64,000 nucleotides of DNA from Lobosporangium transversale. Lineage: Eukaryota > Mortierellomycota > Mortierellomycetes > Mortierellales > Mortierellaceae. The notes beneath the pieces were generated by a model. It saw only the letters and a list, made by a program, of their open reading frames with translations. It was not told the origin of the DNA and searched no databases. Below are positions 57,303-64,000 of this stretch, piece by piece. How positions within the stretch are numbered: the stretch's first letter is position 1; each line of letters starts with the position of its first letter. Position numbers and translations under genes: made by a program. The stretch is from positions 868,001 through 932,000 of the forward strand of contig NW_019028985.1 of assembly GCF_002105155.1 (NCBI RefSeq), in the 5' to 3' direction.

Positions 57303-57689
57303 ATGGTAGGGGCAGCGCCGCTTGTAAAAGATGGCCTTGGAGGAGGGACCAGAAAGACCTTAGTGGCAAGACAGAATCCCAATGAAGACCTCAATAGCGG
57401 CTACTATATTATCAGGGATCCTGATGGTAGCGGAAACTTGGCCGAAGGAAAAATCGAGGGAGATCTAGAAAGAAAAGAGGTTCCGCCACCTGAGTTGGGT
57501 TTATCATGCAAGAACGAACATAGCGCAAATGGGGTCTACGAAGTCGAGTGTATTGGAGAAGAGTGGGCTGCATATATTGAATGTGAAAAGAAGCGATACA
57601 TGATGCCATTCTACACAGGCAGTTTCATTGCCACAGTGTTTTGCCCGCCAAATAATGTGACCGAGGCTTCCGGTTATACTACAAAATAA
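57303..57689 (+). CDS. Small cysteine-containing hypothetical protein
   Basis: 128 codons from the ATG at 57303 (MVGAAPLVKDGLGGGTRKT). Four cysteines in the C-terminal half (LSCKNEH, VECIGEEW, YIECEKKR, VFCPPNN) suggest two disulphides in an exported protein. The frame is open upstream to 57114 and encodes a hydrophobic EPILLLSITVLQSS that looks like a signal-peptide core, but no in-frame ATG lies between the TATA box (57143) and it. The well-placed ATG at 57232 is in another frame. A one-base frameshift, an unspotted intron or a start at 57303 are all possible. No family recognised. Confidence 0.45.
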   Translation: MVGAAPLVKDGLGGGTRKTLVARQNPNEDLNSGYYIIRDPDGSGNLAEGKIEGDLERKEVPPPELGLSCKNEHSANGVYEVECIGEEWAAYIECEKKRYMMPFYTGSFIATVFCPPNNVTEASGYTTK

Positions 57690-57920
57690 TACAGACAAAC
57701 CTCACTTTCTAACCTCTCTTCCACAAGCCGTTATAAATAATCATAATCTCACTTCCGATTCAGTCAATAAATATCGCGTAAACTCTCGGATAATTTATAT
57801 TGAGATGAAGCATGCATCAGATCCCATGGTGACAATAAGGATAGATCTTCTGGAATGATGGATACGTTCATTTAATTTTATGATTACATCTTTCTATTGA
57901 TTTCTATTTCGATATCATAT

Positions 57921-60429
57921 TCAAAACGCCCACGATTCCCACCCAAGAACAATCGTGTCCTGCTTCTGCTCTTGCTCTGTCATCTCTTCTTTATCCATTA
58001 CCGCTTCGATCTCGGCCACAAAAAGGCCCTTGGGGGCTTGTATATCGAGAGAAGCCTCGCCTTTACGCTTCTTAGTGATCTCGTTCTGGAACATGGTAGT
58101 ATATGTGTGGTCCAAAAAGTCTTCCAGGTTATAAGAAGGCTTAGTGAACTGCTCGTTGAAGATCTTGGCCAATGTAGCGACGTTGGGCGCAAAATGGTTT
58201 TGAAGAGTCTACAGCAATAGTTTGTATAAACATGTATAAACATGTGCGTATCCTTGTCAAACCCAAACGAAAAAATAAAGCCACATGGCAGTGCCAAGGA
58301 GATAAAGTGAAAAAAAAAGACGTTTATCCAAGTTTTACCTGAATTTCCCATAATGAACTTTGGAGTGCATTGGATTTCATTGGATCTGATTCGTTGTGGT
58401 TATATAAATCATTCTTCTCACCATTGGCTTGACCATGAATCAACTGCATACATGTAGGATGACGTTTCAAAAGGTTATAAATGAGAGGGATAATGATGAC
58501 AATAGAAGCAGGAGGACTGGATAATCCCAAGCGAGCCATACGTTTAATGAAGGCAGCAACCAATTGTGATGGTAATAGTCTAGTAGAGTTATAGAAAGGA
58601 GGAAAATAATAGTAATAATAATAATAGAGATATAGACGAGTGAGTAAGAACAAATTAATTCTCAGACATACCATTGTAGTCTTTATATCTTGCATTAAAA
58701 AAGAATAGTAGCTGTGTAATGAGAAAACATACGGTGATGACAGGAAAAGGTCTACCTGACTAAAGAAGCGAGCTCTGTACTTCACATGCATCAAGTTTCG
58801 ATCGAACAACATGTAGAGTTTTCTGAAGAAGTCGGGATAATCTCTATAAAGTAATACATATAAAAAAAGCATAATCAGCGATTTACATTCAAAAATTCGA
58901 GGAGACGGAAGCAAGCTGACCTTTCTGACAACAGATTGCGTACAAGTTATGCTCTGTAATGAGGATGAAAAGACCTTTCAGTGCCAATAGACTTATGGCG
59001 CCTCCAGCGTTGTATGAATCAGTGAGGAAATCCATGAGCACAGTCGGTTGTGGCAAATGTGGAATGATACGTTTATGAACAATGAGTAAGGTCTTTTTGT
59101 AGATGGTGGTAGTAAAAGGTAGCCGAAGAATAGCAATCCAGCAGTCAGAGAAAACACGCTTGTGATTATAGAGCATCAGTAAGGGATGTTTTTTGACAGG
59201 TGTTGCTGAAGTATCCTTTGTCAAATCCTCTACAGTATCATCCTCATCGTCATCAGAGAAGCCGAAAGTTTCGCCAGTGTATCCCTGTTTGTCATTGTTT
59301 GAATCAGGGTTTCCAGTCCAGAATTCGTCTAGCTCTTTAGCTTCAGTAGGCATTGTTTTGAGAGTTTCCATAATGGAAAAGGAGTTTTCGAGGAGAAGCG
59401 AAAGTTTTTCTGGTGGTGCTTGGTTATTAGATTTTTGTTTCTAGAGAAAAGGATCCATAAACACCACATGTTACTGAGTCTCTCCTGACATAAATTCGGG
59501 CGCAGGTTACAGTGACGTTCCTCTGAAAAAACTAGATGTTCTTACTTTTTTCTGTGGTGCTTTACTGTCCTTCTTAGGGGGCTCTCCTAATGCTGTATTG
59601 ATAATAATGGCTGCATCTTTCAAAAAATAGAAGCGCAGGTCATCGTAGAATCCCAAGTACTTTTCTGTGAACTCGTTTAATAATGGCTGGCTCATGTTCG
59701 TACAGTTGAGGAGAGCCCCGACAATTCTTTGGTATAGGTCGTTGGCAAAGTGGTGTGTCCCTGACAAACTGCTCAGATAAGTTGATTCCACCTTAACCAA
59801 GTCCAGGAGGATTCTCAATGCAGGGACCTGAAGACCAGGTTCGAGCATATTTAGAATATTACAGACTCTGTTTTGATATTTTACGTAGTTGTCACGAAGC
59901 CATAATGTAACTGTTGCCTTCTTATCCTCCGTTGTTGCATTTTTGGGTCGTTGAAGCTCGCCTCTAGAAAGCATAGCAGAGAAGAGGCGAAAGAGAGCAT
60001 GCATGGCGGCATGAATGATTTTTGGGGAATCGTTCTGTTGCAAGTTTTTTTTTTTTTTTTTTTTTTGATGTGTTTTGAATGTCAGTATATGTTTCCGTAC
60101 GATATGGTATAGTGCATTTAACAATCCCCATTGTAACCTTTGATCAAGAGGGCCCTACCTCGCAATACTGAAGTAAAAGGACGATGTTGTTTAAATGCGT
60201 TTTGCTCTCTGCAACTTGCCGCTCCAAGAAGCGGATCTGATCCACTGCATCCTTAACCGCCTTCATCTTTGAAATAGTTTAAATATAAGAAAAAAGGTAC
60301 TATGTCCGTTTAGTTTGCAGAGTTAACTATGTCGTTTGTTGTAATAGAATGTCATTATTGAATGTGGATAGCTCTTCTTACCGAGGGGTCTACTTTTGCT
60401 TCGGTGCGGGAACGCTTTGCAACAGCCAT
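57921..60429 (-). CDS. NOC4: Nucleolar complex protein 4 (CBF/Mak21 family)
   Basis: Seven exons: 60382-60429, 60159-60266, 59546-60034, 58944-59440, 58733-58843, 58339-58579 and 57921-58208. All introns are GT-AG and in frame, giving 593 aa (yeast Noc4 is about 552). Noc4 pairs with Nop14 and is needed for 40S subunit maturation and export. Seen: a basic N-terminal start (MAVAKRSRTEAKVDPS); a helical-repeat region (PKIIHAAMHALFRLFSAML); an acidic stretch (FSDDDEDDTVEDL); and the CBF domain (YNAGGAISLLALKGLFILI, DYPDFFRKLYMLFD, FFSQVDLFLSSPLLPSQLVA, VIIIPLIYNLLKRHPTCM). The C-terminal region includes NLEDFLDHTYTTMFQNEI. It shares a short divergent promoter with the mitochondrial gene on its right. 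Confidence 0.92.
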
Positions 60430-60667
60430 GTTGAAATGAAATGAAATGAAATGAATTGAGTCCAACAAAGTAATAAACAACTACAAAAAAAAAAAAAAAA
60501 AAGAATGGGTTGTTTACATTTGTGTTGTGCAGTCACATGGGTTCCTTCAACACATTTGTTCGGATCAGTTCTTCAAACATCTACATTAGTGCACAGAGGA
60601 AAAAAAAAAAAAAAAAAAAGAAACTTTCTTACACATTCACCATTCGACCTATATCTTTGAGTCCAAT
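60430..60667. promoter_or_regulatory. 238-bp divergent promoter, NOC4 and MBA1/mL45-like gene
   Basis: Start codons face away from each other across 238 bases. On the NOC4 side the leader is an AAATG microsatellite (60434-60454) directly before the ATG. Two A runs (60484-60502 and 60600-60619) lie in the middle. Confidence 0.6.
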
Positions 60668-61805
60668 ATGTTCCGATTGAGTTCTCGTTTGTCAGGAAAC
60701 ACGGCCTCTCAGGCCACTCAGTGCATTCGTACGCTTGCAATGTCTAACGAATCAACAATGAGTGCAGTGCTCGGACCTGCCTATATGGCTCGTTTCCGTG
60801 GTGCCAGTGCTATTCTCGCTCAGTCTGCCTCGTATTCCAGTGTGCCACGTCAAATGACCCAAACAGTAACCTTGAAGGAGGTTGGCATCATGGGTATGCC
60901 ACCGAGTTGACTTTGTATTTTATGCCTTCTCTGGTCGTGATATGGGTCTCAATTTATAGTCCTAAAATCTCATGATTTCATGGAGTAATTTCTTTTCTGT
61001 GTCATAGACCCATACGTCATTCCTGAGAAAGAAAACCGCCCATCTTTGTTCAAGGATTACAAAAAGTGGATCAAATATGCCAAACTTCGTATGCGTAACA
61101 CAGGAATGACGGCTGCCAGGTAAAAAAAATCCAACTGTGGATTGTTATTTCATTTCGATCTGTGTCAAGAATACAGCAAGCCAACATAATTATGTTGTCT
61201 GTGCTTCCCGTCCCTTGCATAAACTAGTACTCTCGGCATGTGCTGGAAGCTTAAGGACTTTGGGATTACAGCGCGTTTCTTAGGAGAGTCTGAGGAGGCA
61301 TACATTGGGATGAATGAAGCTTTTGCCAAAGGCGATCGAGGATACCTTGAAGAAATGTGTACTCCATCTATGTATGCAAAGCTCAAGAGTCAACTTAAGG
61401 ATCGTGTTGGACGATATGAGTGGAGGTATCATGGTTTAGTTGAAAAACCTCAGATCGTATCTATCCGGCAAGGTCAGATTGGAGGCCATGTATTGATCCA
61501 GATGATTGTACGCTTGCATACAAACCAAGTAAGGACTCAGTGTTTATTTTTTTAGAGAAAAAAAAAAAAAAAAAAAAAAAAAAAAGCCAAAAGCCTATAG
61601 CTAATTATCGTTTTGATCTTGGCTCATCCTGATGATCATACTATTATAGAGCATGGCCGTCTTTGACAAGAAAAACAAACAAGTTGCAGGAGACTTGAAG
61701 AGAATAACTCCTGTACTTGAATACATCGTCTTTCAGAGGTTTATCACAGATCCTGAGGATAACTGGAAGATCCTTGGCAAGGCTTCACCTGATATGAATG
61801 TATAG
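60668..61805 (+). CDS. Mitochondrial MBA1/mL45-like protein (Tim44-like fold)
   Basis: Exons 60668-60893, 61008-61119, 61228-61528 and 61650-61805 give 264 aa in frame. The N-terminus MFRLSSRLSGNTASQATQCI is a typical mitochondrial presequence, rich in Arg/Ser and lacking acids. A region with DPYVIPEKENRPSLFKDY follows, then a Tim44/mL45-type domain: MNEAFAKGDRGYLEEMC, YEWRYHGLVEKPQIVSIRQG and IVRLHTNQSMAVFDKKNKQV, ending in VFQRFITDPEDNWKILGK. The family includes fungal Mba1, which docks mitoribosomes at the inner membrane, and animal mL45. It is too short for Tim44 itself. AATAAA follows the stop codon immediately (61806-61811). Confidence 0.8.
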
Positions 61806-63787
61806 AATAAACTGAATACTTCGTTTAGTTGTATGCAGTAAATCATTTTATTCTTTTCTTTTCTTTATCCCCGATTCAACTGCTCCTTGGCTTCTATTAC
61901 CGTGGACACGAAGGAGTGTCTCTTTTTTTTTACTTAATGTGTGTCTGAGAGCCTGTGCTGCTGCATAAACAAGGTTGACTATATCACGTTGTTTTGTCTG
62001 TATATTTGTCGTATGTGGTAGTCTAACAAATGCGGCGGTATGTAAATGTACGGGATTGATGGGAGCTGAGAGCATCCAGGACCTGTTCCCAGCTCAAATA
62101 AGACGAAATAGAACTATAGCTCAAATAGCATTTTCTTGTGCAGTTGCAGCGCAGATATGCCATTTCTACTGGACATTTGTGTTTGTTTTCATGTTGAATT
62201 CGGACGTTCTTCCCTTCTTACTTTTAAACTTGAGTTGACACCATGTACACTCGAATTGATCAGCAATAGTAAAATAAATATAAATATAAAAAATAGAAGC
62301 ATAATCAAAACCAAAGAATGGACAATCAGGGGTAACTGTAACTGTTTGTTTTGAATGTGAGTATAATCCACAAATGTCAGTGCATTCATGGCCATGCAAT
62401 CTCTTTTCTTTCTTTAGATATTTTACCTTTTTTTTTTCTCTCTTTTTTCTTTTTGTAGTCGTACATTTCGGGAAGAAGAGAAAGAGTGAGAAAGAGTGAG
62501 TGAGAGTGAGAGTGAGAGTGAGAATGAGAGTGAGAGTAAAGAAGAGTATAAGTGAAATGAGAGCCTTTAAAGTCAATCCCATTTCTCATATTATTTTTTA
62601 TATATATTATCGGCCATTAGCACCTCTATTGCAGACATCAGAGCCCTTGCTTTGTGCTACCATGACCAACCAAAAAGCAAACAGACCACCTGTCTTCATT
62701 GAATGAACATGCTTGATCTGTGTACAAAATGAAGTGAATGTTCAGGATGTCTACTATTGCCACAGCAATAGCAACAACAATAACAGAACCCTGCCCAAGT
62801 GCCTCAAATAAGTAAACACTAAATAATGACAGCGCGTATCTGTATGGGTGTGAATGTGTAGATGTGAATGTAAGTGTGAGTGTGAGTGTGAGTGTTTGTA
62901 TGGCGGATGTGAGTGTGTTCCTGAGTGATTTAGACTGTTAGACTATGGATTGGTTTTTATTTCTACCGTCTCCTGGGAGCAACAGACAGTTGAAAGAAGG
63001 CAGGACCCCCACCCTCTCTTTTCCCCTTTTTTTTTTCTCTCTCTCTCTCCCTCTCTCTCTCCTCATCCCTCTCTCCTTTTGCTATCGTTTCTCATCTTTC
63101 CTCATCTATTTCCATTCATTCACATCCATTCATTCTGTAGCTTCTCCTCTCTTCTCCTCTCGCTTTGTTATTTTTTTATTTTTTTCCTGCCGTTCAGGCA
63201 TTACTTGCCGTCACATTCGCATCTTTTCGGCCATTCATCAAGTATCACTTTTTTCTCCTCTCCCTGTTCTCTCTCAGAATCATAAAATAAGCCTCCTCCG
63301 CATTCCTTAGTCAATAGTCAAGGTCTTCTCTTTTTTTTTTTTTTTTTTTTTTCAGCCTTCGCTTCCGCATCACGACTGTAAGTCATCACACTTGTCTTTT
63401 ATATTTTTGTCATTTTACCAATTATGAAGATATTTATATGTATAATTGGAAGTAAAAAGGTCGTAAAGATGTTGGGTTAGCTCTTCTACGTTTGAAACAT
63501 GAAACTAAAGATGGTTGACATAATGTGCAACAGCCAGCATTAGTATGCCTTTTTCTTTACCCCAACCCCTACTTTTCTTACCATCCTATCCACCCCCTTT
63601 GGCTCTTTGCCTGCATGTTACACGTTGCGCTTTATAAGCTCATCGACATCTCTCTGTGGTTCAATGTTTAAAAATGCGCTTCATAACGTGCATTAGTCGC
63701 ATATTTGTCTGCCATATTGAAGTAACCATCCTAATCAAACTCACTCTGTCCTACATTTAACGCTGATCCAACAGTCGTCCACTTTCC
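61806..63787. other. Long intergenic region with simple repeats
   Basis: No gene supported. Contains a GTGAGA/GAGTGA microsatellite (about 62483-62537), a second GTGAGT/GTGAAT run (about 62850-62903), a strongly pyrimidine-rich block (63000-63310) that looks like promoter or leader of the next gene, and a T run at 63331-63352. Confidence 0.5.
62483..62537. repeat. GAGTGA/GTGAGA microsatellite
   Basis: Eight to nine imperfect units of GAGTGA or GTGAGA; a related GTGAGT array lies at about 62873-62895. Confidence 0.75.
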
Positions 63788-64000
63788 ATGTCTCAAGGCA
63801 CTCGGTCGGACCAGTCCATGCCCCAAGATCAGGCTTCGGAGCACAGCAATGATCCCGCTATGCAGCAGCTCCTCTCAGAGCGCAATTCGCTGAGGTCCCA
63901 AAATGATCAGTTGTGGAAAATCATCGAAAAGCAGCGCATTATCATCCAAAATTTACAAAAGGATATTGTCAAGATTACTGCCGAACGAGATCACCTTCGT
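63788..64000 (+). CDS. N-terminal part of a coiled-coil protein, possibly Bem3-type RhoGAP (cut by window end)
   Basis: 71 codons are visible, open to the edge. After a polar start (MSQGTRSDQSMPQDQASEH) the sequence forms a heptad-rich helix: LLSERNSLRSQNDQLWKIIE and KQRIIIQNLQKDIVKITAER. The QLWKIIEKQR...LQKD pattern recalls the N-terminal coiled coil of fungal PX/PH-RhoGAP proteins related to Bem3. The RhoGAP domain itself would be outside the window, so the call rests on this coil only. Confidence 0.5.
   Translation, partial: MSQGTRSDQSMPQDQASEHSNDPAMQQLLSERNSLRSQNDQLWKIIEKQRIIIQNLQKDIVKITAERDHLR

Noticed and set aside
62483-62903. Possible CRISPR-like or satellite array
   Set aside because: Short imperfect GAGTGA/GTGAGT units without spacers; ordinary microsatellite in a eukaryote.

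Overview
This is nuclear DNA of a filamentous fungus, almost certainly Mortierellomycota (Mortierella and relatives). The delta-12 fatty-acid desaturase at 2.8-4.0 kb closely resembles the family as known from Mortierella alpina. The other genes are fungal in type: a WSC wall sensor, a Rom2-like RhoGEF, a class 3 lipase and Frizzled-like fungal receptors. Genes are intron-rich, with short GT-AG introns and at least three GC-AG introns. Introns and intergenic DNA carry an unusual number of A/T homopolymers of 18-32 bases.

Layout. 0-2.7 kb: no supported gene, half of a dispersed T-core-A repeat. 2.8-25.4 kb: a gene-dense housekeeping block with desaturase (-), cytosolic threonyl-tRNA synthetase (-), Rho1 GEF (-), secreted M14 carboxypeptidase (+), WSC-domain membrane sensor (-) and Rad4/XPC (-). 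25.4-31.3 kb: gene-poor DNA holding a decayed, unrecognised minus-strand gene interrupted by a roughly 600 bp element with TTAACCGG-type termini. 31.3-38.0 kb: two tandem Frizzled/Smoothened-like seven-transmembrane receptors. 38.2-44.2 kb: a transposon nest. A Ty3/gypsy chromovirus remnant has its chromodomain split by about 3.9 kb carrying a Crypton-type tyrosine recombinase gene with a GCR1_C-like domain and a convergent small ORF. A decayed relative of that small ORF lies just outside. 45.1 kb: tRNA-Arg(CCG). 45.8-61.8 kb: a second dense block with Kip2/CENP-E-like kinesin (+), IQM-like calmodulin-binding protein (-), class 3 lipase (+), a small cysteine-containing ORF (+), NOC4 (-) and a mitochondrial MBA1/mL45-like protein (+). 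A 160 bp TA-flanked MITE sits after the lipase. 63.8 kb to the edge: the start of a coiled-coil protein resembling Bem3-type RhoGAPs.

Working together. The WSC sensor, the Rom2-like GEF and the possible RhoGAP would act in Rho1 cell-wall-integrity or polarity signalling. They are not an operon, and their proximity may be chance. NOC4 and the mitochondrial protein share a 238 bp divergent promoter. The most novel material is the nested Crypton with its partner ORF family, the 6-nt kinesin microexon in the P-loop, and introns that place poly-U and poly-A on either side of a tiny exon. All exon coordinates were derived by eye from splice consensus plus preserved frame and protein-family continuity, without transcript evidence.
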